Source of the DNA: Promethearchaeota archaeon
GTDB lineage: Archaea; Asgardarchaeota; Lokiarchaeia; Sigynarchaeales; SOKP01
NCBI GenBank assembly: GCA_016839905.1
Contig: JAEOTJ010000474.1
Location: forward strand, 1 to 19,213
Length of the DNA stretch: 19,213 nucleotides
Reading direction: 5' to 3'
Shown here: positions 1-7,053 of the stretch, piece by piece
Position numbering within the stretch: the stretch's first letter is position 1
How the letters are laid out: each line of letters begins with the position of its first letter
Notes under the pieces: model-generated
The model's input: only the letters and a program-made list of their open reading frames with translations
Database searches by the model: none
What the model was told of the DNA's origin: nothing
Translations under genes and position numbers: made by a program

Positions 1-1623
1 AATCTGATTTGTGTTATCCATTACTGAAAGCACCGCAAAGTGTTTTAAACCTAAATCTACTCCACTCTCAATATTCCTCTTTTTAATACTATGGGTTTGA
101 GATTGTTTGGATACTGCCTTTCTTTTGACTTCGAAAGGTAGGCTTAAAATCAATTTACGACGCTTAAAGCTGATAACTGGCACTTTTGGCAAGCCTCCCT
201 CTCCAAGTAAGGAGGCAATTGTGCCTTTTTTATCTTGAATCTTAAGGTTGATAAATTCCCTTTGAATAAAACTAAGTTTAGCTTTAAGACTTGAATAGTC
301 AGGCGTATAAACTTGTTCCAATCCTTTAATGGGAATTGAAAGTTCTTTTATTTTGGGAATTTTGGTTAGGGTATTAATTTTGTGACTAATGATATTTAAA
401 TCATTGAGCAAAACGGTCATTATTTCTTTAGTAATGAATAATTCTTTAAAATGCTCCCGAATTTTATTTTGCAAAACTCCTGTAAAGAACCATATGAATC
501 CTTGGAGATCGGGATTAGTTAGCGGCGATTTAATGTAAAATGGCTTGAAAATATGTTTAGTAAGAATTATATTAGGATTTTCTAAATAATCTTGAAATAC
601 ATCATAAAACGCATTAAGCAGAATGCTCCAAACCTCTCTCTTGGAGAAATTTTTTATACTATTTTCCACATGACTTTTTGAAACATCCATCTGTACTTTT
701 CGATTTTTTTTATAAATCTTAAAGTCTTGCTGACTCATAGTCTTTTTGATTTTTCGAGTATCCTTCTTCTTTAATTTAATAAAATATCTATTTAAAAAAT
801 ATTTGGGAAGGTCAAGGATTTTTAGTTTGATAATTTTTGTTTTCTTTTTATAGGAGAAATCTAAAATGCATTTTTTTAAAAAATTTTGAATGGAAGGATT
901 GTTTTGAGAGAATTGATTCAACCTTGTTTTTAAAACCGACTCAAGAGATGAATTCCTTAAAAAAATATTCCGAATTTGCCCTATCATGTTGTCAATGAAA
1001 AAATACGAGAAGTTTTGACGAGCTCCAAAAAGGTCTTGGTCGAGTAATGTGAAAATAGATTGGAGGATATTTTTAGGAGTGCCTTTTCCCAATAGAAAAT
1101 TGCTTATTAAACTGGAATTAGAGTGAAATATGCCCTCTAATCTATCAATAATTCTCGTCAAGTTATGATTGCGAATGAGCCAATTGCGAACCGCATGGAA
1201 TGGATATGTCGTGGCACAGCGCCTAACTCTTTCCTTTAATTCAATTTCCTTAAACTGATTTGCGCGAACATTTGTAAGATGTAGATTTGAGTAAATATTC
1301 TTATGAATAAAGGAGTTTGATGTTTTCTCAAAGTTTTGGACTGTTAGCTTTCCGTTTTGAAGTGACCGAATTAGAATGCGAATGTAAATATTTTCGAGGT
1401 CGCGAAATTTAACCATCCTGTCTGTTATTTTTTTGTATTCTTGTCGCTTATAATAAGTATCGGGTATCAAGGCAAATTTTCTCGCGATTACCCTATTTCC
1501 ACTTTGTATGGCATAACTTTCTAATTCAAAAGGTTTTTCAATAAAAAGTCGATTTTTGAATTGTGTTCTGGGGCGGCTAAAGCATGTTTTTCCAACACAA
1601 AAGAAATCGTTTTCGTAGGCCAT
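1..1623 (-). CDS. Large TnpB/Cas12-like RuvC nuclease (IS605 OrfB superfamily), C-terminus beyond window
   Basis: The frame is open from ATG at 1623 to the left edge, giving 541 residues without a stop; it needs more sequence to finish. The last residues contain ESGVDLGLKHFAVL, a typical RuvC-I motif of TnpB/Cas12 nucleases, with the catalytic Asp at about residue 523. It is preceded by a beta-rich, basic stretch (PVISFKRRKLILSLPFEVKR) like the segment that usually leads into RuvC in TnpB. Known family role: RNA-guided DNA cleavage by an IS200/IS605 accessory protein. Odd: ordinary TnpB has RuvC-I near residue 190 in a protein of about 400, so some 300 extra N-terminal residues are present here. 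The N-terminal part is basic, helical and rich in Lys, Asn, Phe and Ile; I recognise no domain in it. RuvC-II, RuvC-III and the zinc finger would lie outside the window, so activity cannot be judged. No CRISPR array is visible. Family call fairly sure; subfamily open. Confidence 0.8.
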   Translation of the reverse strand, partial: MAYENDFFCVGKTCFSRPRTQFKNRLFIEKPFELESYAIQSGNRVIARKFALIPDTYYKRQEYKKITDRMVKFRDLENIYIRILIRSLQNGKLTVQNFEKTSNSFIHKNIYSNLHLTNVRANQFKEIELKERVRRCATTYPFHAVRNWLIRNHNLTRIIDRLEGIFHSNSSLISNFLLGKGTPKNILQSIFTLLDQDLFGARQNFSYFFIDNMIGQIRNIFLRNSSLESVLKTRLNQFSQNNPSIQNFLKKCILDFSYKKKTKIIKLKILDLPKYFLNRYFIKLKKKDTRKIKKTMSQQDFKIYKKNRKVQMDVSKSHVENSIKNFSKREVWSILLNAFYDVFQDYLENPNIILTKHIFKPFYIKSPLTNPDLQGFIWFFTGVLQNKIREHFKELFITKEIMTVLLNDLNIISHKINTLTKIPKIKELSIPIKGLEQVYTPDYSSLKAKLSFIQREFINLKIQDKKGTIASLLGEGGLPKVPVISFKRRKLILSLPFEVKRKAVSKQSQTHSIKKRNIESGVDLGLKHFAVLSVMDNTNQI

Positions 1624-1682
1624 TTTAATTAAAATACTGAACATTCAAATTTTCTTGTATATAAGAAAATAAATTTTGGAGT

Positions 1683-1694
1683 TTAAATATATTT
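1683..1694 (-). promoter_or_regulatory. TATA box of the TnpB-like gene, with a hairpin between it and the start
   Basis: Read on the minus strand the sequence is AAATATATTTAA, about 60 bases before the ATG at 1623, a reasonable archaeal TATA element. Between it and the start lies an inverted repeat, TTTTCTT at 1650-1656 and AAGAAAA at 1663-1669 with a 6-base spacer. That repeat could be an operator or a leader hairpin. Assignment is by pattern only. Confidence 0.4.
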
Positions 1695-1748
1695 ATTTTT
1701 TTTCTTTTTTTCATTCATATTTGACATAAAAAGAATCTCAATAATATT

Positions 1749-1853
1749 ATGGAGTGTTTAAAAAAAATGAAATTTTTGAGGAATAAAAAACTAAATAATA
1801 TAGTAGAGAAATTATTGTTAGCATTTATTAAAATTGAATTAATGGATTACTAA
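1749..1853 (+). CDS. Possible 34-residue small protein
   Basis: A short frame runs from ATG at 1749 to TAA at 1851-1853. It encodes a Lys/Leu/Ile-rich, probably helical peptide beginning MECLKKMKFLRNKK. It lies in the otherwise empty stretch between the TnpB-like gene and the broken zinc-finger gene. No ribosome binding site is evident and I recognise no family. In DNA this AT-rich a frame of this length can occur by chance, so it is listed only as the sole candidate in 1624-1911. Confidence 0.15.
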   Translation: MECLKKMKFLRNKKLNNIVEKLLLAFIKIELMDY

Positions 1854-1911
1854 TAATTAACTTAAACTTAATAACTCTGTATAATCTTATTGTGAATGAT
1901 TAAAGAATAGT

Positions 1912-2241
1912 TTAAGCTTTGTTTTGCGCTAAAGCTCTTTTTCTATCATTATATTGTTTTTGTTTTTCTCGAACTTGAGGTCTATTATCATAATAATATT
2001 GCAAGCTCTTAGTCTTTAAGTCTTCTTTATGATCTTCATAATATCCTTTTTATCTTTCTCTAACATGAGTAGTATGCGTTTCATAATATGTTTTACTTTT
2101 CGTCTTATACCTTTCTTGATTGTTTAAATAATATGAATGTCTTTATCTCTGTAATTTCTCTTTGCGACAAGGTTCTGAGCAATACTTCTTACTTGTAGAA
2201 GAATTAAAAACGGTAAGACAAATTGGACATAGCTTTTTCAT
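1912..2241 (-). pseudogene. Zinc-finger protein with YY-rich repeat tail, broken by two in-frame TAA codons
   Basis: From ATG at 2241 the frame reads MKKLCPICLTVFNSSTSKKY then CSEPCRKEKLQR, a CxxC...CxxxC zinc-finger knuckle, and stops at TAA (2143-2145). The same frame continues with the right character: RHSYYLNNQERYKTKSKTYY, a second TAA (2050-2052), then KGYYEDHKEDLKTKSLQYYY and REKQKQYNDRKRALAQNKA, ending at TAA 1912-1914, 110 codons in all. The YY.....K repeats match each other across both stops, so this is one gene of a type (zinc knuckle plus Tyr/Lys-rich repeats) common in mobile and viral DNA. Both stops sit where Gln would fit (CAA to TAA). No frameshift is needed. I call it a pseudogene because other genes here end normally at TAA. 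A GTCTA-CC-TAGAC inverted repeat lies just before the start (2246-2257). Confidence 0.6.
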
Positions 2242-2245
2242 AAAA

Positions 2246-2257
2246 GTCTACCTAGAC
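2246..2257. repeat. Short inverted repeat just before the broken zinc-finger gene
   Basis: GTCTA, two bases, TAGAC: a perfect 5-base inverted repeat, four bases ahead of the ATG at 2241. It could be an operator or part of the leader. The rest of the gap to 2337 is A/T-rich with poly-A runs and shows nothing else. Confidence 0.3.
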
Positions 2258-2337
2258 TAACAATACTGATGTTAAAAAACATTTTTTAAATCATAAACTT
2301 TCTTAAAAAAGTATAAAAAAAATAAAAAAAAAGAAAA

Positions 2338-2613
2338 CTAAATGGGTTTATAAAGGATACCTAGTAACTGATGAATGCCCAATAGCTGTTCACATTTATC
2401 AAGGAAGAGCTCTTTGTACTCTTGAATCAAGTCACCTAAATCTTCACAGACCCTAACCTGTGCTGAAAACCTAGAATTATCCTTTAACAATGAACTAATT
2501 AAATTCTTACGATTGTTAAGCAAATCTTTAATTACTTCTCCTTTTAAATCCTCATCAGGAACCAAAGCCTGTAAAAATTTAATATCGTCTTGAATCTCTT
2601 CTATACCTATCAT
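2338..2613 (-). CDS. Small helical protein of unknown function (91 aa), paralog of the gene at 4163
   Basis: ATG at 2613 to TAG at 2338-2340. The protein is predicted almost wholly alpha-helical, with a heptad-like Leu/Ile pattern, no signal peptide and no membrane segment, so it is probably cytoplasmic. Its start, IEEIQDDIKFLQALV, matches KEILEDLEFLQKIV in the gene at 4163. The two align nearly without gaps over about 85 residues, to GILYK versus IILKQ at the end, with roughly a quarter identical positions by eye and conserved hydrophobic spacing. That similarity is my best evidence that it is a real gene. A TATA-like TATATTTTAAAAT lies about 40 bases before the start on the minus strand. 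Family not recognised; a helical adaptor, toxin-antitoxin partner or nucleic-acid-binding protein are all possible and unsupported. Confidence 0.6.
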   Translation of the reverse strand: MIGIEEIQDDIKFLQALVPDEDLKGEVIKDLLNNRKNLISSLLKDNSRFSAQVRVCEDLGDLIQEYKELFLDKCEQLLGIHQLLGILYKPI

Positions 2614-2810
2614 TTACAAATGCACGCTTTATGATTTTATTTTTGAATTTTAAAATATAATATTTTGGTTTTATTTAAATAAAAATTCTATGAAACTCAA
2701 AGTATTTTTGAACTATTTATTTAAATACTACAAGGAAATTTTACAGAAGGAAATAAAATTTAATATGGCTGTTTAGGCATTTCAATTCTCATAGAAAATT
2801 TTAGATAAAA

Positions 2811-2820
2811 TTTATAAATA
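2811..2820 (+). promoter_or_regulatory. TATA box for the gene at 2842 (leaderless type)
   Basis: TTTATAAATA ends 22 bases before the ATG at 2842. Archaeal transcription starts about 22-26 bases after the TATA box, so the mRNA should begin at or next to the start codon. The stretch 2614-2841 is the divergent promoter region for this gene and the one at 2338-2613; nothing else is seen there. Confidence 0.5.
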
Positions 2821-2841
2821 AACATCTTTTGTTCAATTATT

Positions 2842-3306
2842 ATGAAAAAGAATGTAAAGATTATTACTAAAAAAGGGATGGAAAGGGGACTGCCTACTTT
2901 ACTTCATGTTAAAGAGACTGATAAAGGTCATACTAAAATTAATGAAGCATATGAAAAAACATGGAATGTATTAAATGAACTTTTAATAAAAGCACATACT
3001 CTTCTAAAAAAGGGAGGCTGCAATGAAAAAAATCTTAAAGATTTTTATCTTCTTAAAGATAACGCCTATTCAACTATTATGGGTAAATTGGATTTATATT
3101 TGGAAAAAAAAATAAGAAAACAGATGTTAAATATTTTGGATAAATTTATTGATTATTATAAAGGTAAAAGTTATCTTAATGACTTAAACTTAAAAAATGA
3201 TACACTTAATTTAAAGGATGAGCAAAAAGAAAAAAATAAACAAATGTTTGAAGAATTGCGTAAATTAATTGATAATTTACATAAAAATATCCGTAAAAAA
3301 ATATAA
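2842..3306 (+). CDS. Lys-rich helical hypothetical protein (154 aa)
   Basis: ATG at 2842 to TAA at 3304-3306. The protein is very basic (many KK and KNL runs) and predicted helical, with a possible coiled coil in the last third (DEQKEKNKQMFEELRKLIDN). It has one Cys, no signal peptide and no membrane helix, so a cytoplasmic and perhaps nucleic-acid-contacting protein is plausible, but I recognise no family or motif. A TATA box 22 bases upstream supports the start. It converges with the next gene on the other strand with only four bases between stops, so the two probably share a bidirectional end region. The high Lys/Asn content matches the AT-rich surroundings and is not a sign of transfer by itself. 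Confidence 0.6.
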   Translation: MKKNVKIITKKGMERGLPTLLHVKETDKGHTKINEAYEKTWNVLNELLIKAHTLLKKGGCNEKNLKDFYLLKDNAYSTIMGKLDLYLEKKIRKQMLNILDKFIDYYKGKSYLNDLNLKNDTLNLKDEQKEKNKQMFEELRKLIDNLHKNIRKKI

Positions 3307-3310
3307 AAAT

Positions 3311-3562
3311 TTAAAGAATTTTAATTGACTTTTCTTTCTTGATGTTTGGAAGGTCTAAATTGAAAGGTATAACTTTAGTGGCTCCCGTGTCGGAGTGATA
3401 AAAATATTGATATTCTTCATTATTCGTGTCCTCAGCTTTTAAAATTGAATAAGGATAACCTGTATAATTTTCAAAAGATGATTTTAATTTTTTTTTATCC
3501 GAGAATAGATCAATTCCCTCTAATAATTCAGAATGCATATATAATAAAAGATATAACTTCAT
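3311..3562 (-). CDS. Hypothetical protein (83 aa)
   Basis: ATG at 3562 to TAA at 3311-3313. It begins MKLYLLLYMHSELLEGIDLF, then a mixed alpha/beta pattern with charged and aromatic residues (EEYQYFYHSD). The YLLLYMHSE opening looks like a buried beta strand rather than a signal peptide, because charged residues follow at once. No family recognised. A TATA box lies 22 bases before the ATG, giving a leaderless transcript and supporting this start. It converges on the gene at 2842-3306. The amino-acid mix is less Lys-biased than its neighbour and looks like a real folded protein. Confidence 0.55.
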   Translation of the reverse strand: MKLYLLLYMHSELLEGIDLFSDKKKLKSSFENYTGYPYSILKAEDTNNEEYQYFYHSDTGATKVIPFNLDLPNIKKEKSIKIL

Positions 3563-3583
3563 ACTAATATAATGTAATTTTAT

Positions 3584-3593
3584 TTATTTAAAT
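3584..3593 (-). promoter_or_regulatory. TATA box for the gene at 3311-3562
   Basis: On the minus strand ATTTAAATAA lies 22 bases before the ATG at 3562, the spacing expected for an archaeal leaderless gene. Confidence 0.5.
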
Positions 3594-3596
3594 CAT

Positions 3597-3929
3597 ATAT
3601 CTAATTTTTTAGATATACTGAAATGATATCCTTCTTAGCGCCTGTAATATAAAGGATTAAGGTGGCTAAGACTTGCGTCCTAGCTTTGAGACTATCTTCG
3701 GATTATTATAAGAAATATAATAAAATGTGATTATTAAAGGTGGAAGTAAATAAAAATTTTTTACGGGGTTTTTATAGATAATCTATAATTAATGATCGTT
3801 GAAATTCAATCCTTCTTTAAAAAAAAATATTGGTAAAGAAAGGGAAATAAAAAAGAAAGGAAGAATGTTGGAGCAACCTTAAATTATAGTCTTTGGTTAC
3901 TCGCTCACACGAGTAATCATTTTTTTTTT
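3597..3929 (+). ncRNA. Candidate structured RNA or leader, ending in a hairpin plus T-run
   Basis: This gene-free stretch has several inverted repeats in a row: ATATCTAA-TTTT-TTAGATAT (3597-3616), CTTAGC with GCTAAG (3634-3670), TATAGAT with ATCTATA (3773-3787), and GGTTACTC with GAGTAATC (3895-3918) followed by nine T. An earlier GAGCAACC (3871-3878) could pair with GGTTACTC instead, at 7 of 8 positions, which would break the last hairpin. I see no tRNA, RNase P, SRP or C/D-box pattern. It may be a small RNA or an attenuator-like leader. Some hairpins will occur by chance in AT-rich DNA, so the call is weak. The rest of the gap, 3930-4162, holds a purine run near 4010 (AAGGGGGGAGG) and the promoter of the next gene. 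Confidence 0.25.
3895..3929 (+). terminator. Hairpin plus T9 terminator-like site
   Basis: GGTTACTC, an 8-base loop, then GAGTAATC: an 8-pair stem with one G-T pair, followed by AT and nine T. The shape is that of an intrinsic terminator. In archaea the T-run alone can end transcription, so the hairpin may serve another purpose. Confidence 0.45.
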
Positions 3930-4128
3930 CAATAATTTTTAGAATTTGCATTGATTATATATCCCATTAAAAGTCTTCTTGTTAATATTTAACTTTTTTT
4001 ATTGCGTCTAAGGGGGGAGGCTTCTTTCATATGGGATTTTGGAGAGTTAAATTAATGAGATATTAATATTAAAAATTTGATACTTCACAAATCTACCAGG
4101 TGGTTTTATATAGTACAATATTATCTTA

Positions 4129-4138
4129 ATTTATAACA
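4129..4138 (+). promoter_or_regulatory. TATA box for the gene at 4163
   Basis: AATTTATAAC ends about 25 bases before the ATG at 4163, again the leaderless spacing. A second TATA-like TTTTATATAG lies further up, near 4104-4113. Confidence 0.4.
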
Positions 4139-4162
4139 AAAACAAAAATAAATTAGTATATT

Positions 4163-4525
4163 ATGACAATATCAATCTTTTATCAAAAAGAGATTTTAGA
4201 AGATCTTGAATTTCTCCAAAAAATTGTTTGCTACGATTTAAGACGAGTATTAATCACTTACTTTATTAAGCAAAAAGAGGATCTGAAGCTGGGGATTATA
4301 ATGGATATTGATTTATTTATCCAGAATATAAGGGAAAAGAGGGATTTCAAAGAAGCTTATAATAACTATGTTGACGGAATAAATGATAAGTTGGAGAGAT
4401 CGAAAGCAATTAACAAGATTTTGATAATTCTTAAACAGAAACAAGGAAATAAAATAAAAGAAATAATGATGATGACTATATTCATATTTCAGATTTATTT
4501 GATTAATCATATGGTTTCTTTTTAG
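4163..4525 (+). CDS. Small helical protein of unknown function (120 aa), paralog of the gene at 2338
   Basis: ATG at 4163 to TAG at 4523-4525. Residues 8-95 are helical and align almost without gaps to the 91-residue protein at 2338-2613 (KEILEDLEFLQKIV against EEIQDDIKFLQALV, and further matches at the end). The paralog stops where this one reads ILKQKQ. The extra 25 residues (MMMTIFIFQIYLINHMVSF at the end) are hydrophobic and unlike the rest. In another frame the same DNA reads NDDDYIHISDLFD and stops at 4504-4506, which looks more like a natural C-terminus. A frameshift in the A-rich AAATAAAATAAAA region near 4447 is therefore possible. Cytoplasmic by appearance; function unknown. Confidence 0.55.
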   Translation: MTISIFYQKEILEDLEFLQKIVCYDLRRVLITYFIKQKEDLKLGIIMDIDLFIQNIREKRDFKEAYNNYVDGINDKLERSKAINKILIILKQKQGNKIKEIMMMTIFIFQIYLINHMVSF

Positions 4526-4578
4526 GCGAACTCTGATTCTTAAATCCTATTAATAATACCAATTATTTGTTATCATAA

Positions 4579-4740
4579 TCTCCCTGCAATCAATCGCATT
4601 ATCAACTCAATATAATAATTGAGGAATTAAAGAAGGGAGTCTCTACTTTTAAAACCTATTATCCTAGAGGTTTTTATCGCTCTAAAGACGGTTACCTGCT
4701 TGAGCTATTATTTAAAAGAGAATTCAAGATGCAAATCTTG
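4579..4740 (+). pseudogene. Possible remnant of a coding sequence without a start
   Basis: Between the gene at 4163 and the first propeller gene, a plus-strand frame with no early start codon reads as plausible protein: HYQLNIIIEELKKG, STFKTYYPRGFYRSKDGYLL, ELLFKREFKMQIL. It then runs into the complement of the propeller gene's end. No ATG opens it and no family is recognised. It may be the 3' piece of a gene cut by the rearrangement that also ended the propeller gene's tail. The remaining gap, 4526-4578, holds nothing visible. Confidence 0.2.
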
Positions 4741-4773
4741 ACATATCTTTTAAAAAAGCAGCTTGTAACACTT

Positions 4774-7053
4774 TTAAACTCTTTTTTTTTTTTCTGGATC
4801 TTTCCAAGAAATGGATTGCTTTCTCTTTTTAATGAGCGGTGTTAAAAGAATAACACCAATGACTGAAAGAACCCCAAATAATCCAATTAGAAGGAAGAAC
4901 TTATTATCAGAACTCGCTTCTTGAGCACCATTGTCATCACCATCATCACTATTATCAATACTCGTAATTTGAATTGTAATTGTTAATTCATTGGACCACG
5001 TGGAACCTGTCTCATTATATGAAATCATCCTAAAATAATAAGTTCCAGAGTTAAATCCCTTTATCAACATTGAAAAATTATTTAATCCGTCAACATAAAG
5101 AGTATCTGTCTCATTTACATTAGAACTCATTGACCAATAAATTGAATAGTTATCAGCACCAATAGATTCACTCCAATTGAGCCAGAAAATGCCATCTATA
5201 TCGGGTAACGCTGTATTAGTATCTAGATTATATAATCCTGGATCTGCTACTAATTGAACGGAAATTGTTAATTCATTGGACCACGTGGAACCCGTCTCAT
5301 TATATGAAACCATCCTAAAATAATAAGTTCCAGAGTTAAATCCCTTTATCAACATTGAATCATTAATTAATCCATTAACGTAAAGCGTATCCACATCATC
5401 TACATTTGGGGTTGCTGACCAATAAATTGAATAGTTTTGGGCTCCAACAGACTCACTCCAATTTAACCAAAACATTCCATCCGTATCAGGTAGTGTTGTA
5501 TTGGTATCCAAAATAAATGTCCCTGGAGGGAATCCTACTTGAATGGTAATTGTTAATTCATTGGACCATGAAGAACCCGTCTCATTATAAGAAACGGCCC
5601 TAAAGTAAAATGTTCCGGGCTCAAATCCTTTTATGAACACAGAATTATTATTTAATCCTTCAATGTAAAGCGTATCCGCATCATTAACATTAGGATTGTC
5701 AGACCAATAAATTGAATAGTTTTGGGCTCCAACAGACTCACTCCAATTTAACCAAAAAATTCCATCCGTATCAGGTAGCGTTGTATTGGTATCCAAAATA
5801 AATGATCTTGGTCCACCTGAACTATATTTAACAAGAAAAGCGACATGATCCCCCATACCAGATTTATAAGTATATCCTGTAATATATATATTTCCTGAGC
5901 CATCTAACGCAAGTTCCCTTCCATAATCCCAAGTGTTACCGCCCCAAGTAGTATTCCATAGTAAAACGCCAGTACTGTCATATTTTGCAATGAACAGATC
6001 ATAGTTAGCCTTGTAAATGTTGTATACCTCTCCCGAAATATAGATGTTTTCCGAGACATCTAATGTAATACCATATCCGTGTACAGAATCAATATTCCAA
6101 CTACCCCAAGTAATATTCATTTTTAAATGTCCTGTACTGTTAAATTTTGCTATGAAAGCGTCATCACCAGCGCCCGCACCAGGGGGTTGAGTCCTTCCTG
6201 TAATGTAAATATTTCCCAAACCGTCCAAAGTAATACCCTGTCCCCAATCATCAAGGCTTCCGCCATATGTCATATTCATTACAGAATTCCCTGAATTATC
6301 AAATTTCGCAATGAAAGCATCCTCACCCCCCGCACCAAAGCTATCAGTCTTTCCCGTGATGTAGACATTACCCGAGTCATCTAATTCAATATCCCGTGGG
6401 TAATCATTCTCGGGACCACTCCAGATGCTCTCCCATTGTAAAACCCCCGAACTGTTAAACTTTGCAATAAAAACATCATAAACTTCCGCATCGTTTTCTA
6501 TTGTTCCTGAAATGTAAATATTACCCGAGATATCTAACGCAATATCATATCCGTAATCACTGTCCATCCAATCATCATCCCCAGTAATATTCATTAAGGA
6601 ATTCCCTGCACTATCATATTTTGAGATGAAAGCATCCCCCTTATATGTTCCCGAAACGTATATATTTCCCGAATCATCCAATGCAATATCATTTCCATTA
6701 GCATTAAGTTTTCCGCCCCAAGTAATATTCATTAAGGAATTCCCAGCGCTGTCATATTTTGCAATGAATGCCCAACAAGAAATAATACCCTCACCATCAA
6801 TGTATTCAGTATATCCTGTAATGTAAACATTTCCCAAATCATCTAAAGCAATTCCCTCTCCACGATCATCATCGTTACCTCCATACATCACATCAAAATC
6901 CAAGTAATAATTATTAGCTGCTGTTTTTATTTTTAAGATTTGCTCTGTAGTATCTTGAGCTTTAATGGGTGATTTCAAGGATATTGAAGCAAGAATGCCC
7001 GAATAAAGCGCGAGCATGAAGATAGAAATCATTCCGAGTTTTTGCCTTTTCAT
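4774..7053 (-). CDS. Surface seven-bladed beta-propeller (SBBP repeats) with three Fn3-like domains and membrane anchor (759 aa)
   Basis: ATG at 7053 to TAA at 4774-4776. Domains: signal peptide about 1-32 (MKRQKLGMISIFMLALYSGI); seven SBBP-type repeats about 55-410, each built on GN(I/V)YI(T/S)G followed by an FIAK-like strand; three near-identical 96-residue Fn3-like units at about 414-509, 510-605 and 606-697, each with LDTNT, FWLNWSES, NYSIYWS and YFR..SYNETGS.WSNEL; an acidic linker (DDGDDNG); one membrane helix about 717-739; then KKRKQ and a short cytoplasmic end. Seven repeats suggest one closed propeller held outside the cell by the Fn3 stalk. Many N-x-S/T sites (NITWG, NYSIYWS) suggest glycosylation. 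A likely adhesion, sensing or surface-layer role is inferred, with no catalytic motif seen. The frame ends right after a run of 12 A; with 11 A it would go on for 35 residues beginning as in the paralog at 7727. Start supported by identical leaders in its paralogs. Confidence 0.85.
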   Translation of the reverse strand: MKRQKLGMISIFMLALYSGILASISLKSPIKAQDTTEQILKIKTAANNYYLDFDVMYGGNDDDRGEGIALDDLGNVYITGYTEYIDGEGIISCWAFIAKYDSAGNSLMNITWGGKLNANGNDIALDDSGNIYVSGTYKGDAFISKYDSAGNSLMNITGDDDWMDSDYGYDIALDISGNIYISGTIENDAEVYDVFIAKFNSSGVLQWESIWSGPENDYPRDIELDDSGNVYITGKTDSFGAGGEDAFIAKFDNSGNSVMNMTYGGSLDDWGQGITLDGLGNIYITGRTQPPGAGAGDDAFIAKFNSTGHLKMNITWGSWNIDSVHGYGITLDVSENIYISGEVYNIYKANYDLFIAKYDSTGVLLWNTTWGGNTWDYGRELALDGSGNIYITGYTYKSGMGDHVAFLVKYSSGGPRSFILDTNTTLPDTDGIFWLNWSESVGAQNYSIYWSDNPNVNDADTLYIEGLNNNSVFIKGFEPGTFYFRAVSYNETGSSWSNELTITIQVGFPPGTFILDTNTTLPDTDGMFWLNWSESVGAQNYSIYWSATPNVDDVDTLYVNGLINDSMLIKGFNSGTYYFRMVSYNETGSTWSNELTISVQLVADPGLYNLDTNTALPDIDGIFWLNWSESIGADNYSIYWSMSSNVNETDTLYVDGLNNFSMLIKGFNSGTYYFRMISYNETGSTWSNELTITIQITSIDNSDDGDDNGAQEASSDNKFFLLIGLFGVLSVIGVILLTPLIKKRKQSISWKDPEKKKRV
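4782..4793 (-). repeat. A12 homopolymer at the end of the first propeller gene
   Basis: Minus strand reads CCAG, twelve A, GAGTTTAAAAGTGTT. The annotated frame ends nine bases after the run. The paralog at 7779-7788 has ten A in the same place with nearly the same flanks. Such runs are sites of replication and transcription slippage. Confidence 0.85.
4950..5815 (-). repeat. Three tandem 288-base repeats coding for Fn3-like domains
   Basis: Three copies with starts near 5815, 5527 and 5239 (minus direction). Copies share long near-identical blocks, for example around 5437-5520 and 5722-5807. The period is 288 bases or 96 codons and the frame is kept in each copy. High DNA identity points to recent duplication or gene conversion. 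Confidence 0.8.

Noticed and set aside
3638..3700. tRNA-like start (GCGCCTGTA, a GGATTAAGG D-loop look, a stem-loop near CTTGCG)
   Set aside because: No matching 3' acceptor strand (CAGGCGC) and no T-arm follow, even allowing an intron. The anticodon stem has a mismatch and a wrong loop size. At best a remnant.
4313..4510. 65-codon minus-strand frame inside the gene at 4163
   Set aside because: Antisense to a frame supported by a paralog; no promoter or family.
1624..4773. CRISPR array next to the TnpB/Cas12-like gene
   Set aside because: No regularly spaced direct repeats with unique spacers were found; the hairpins there differ from one another.
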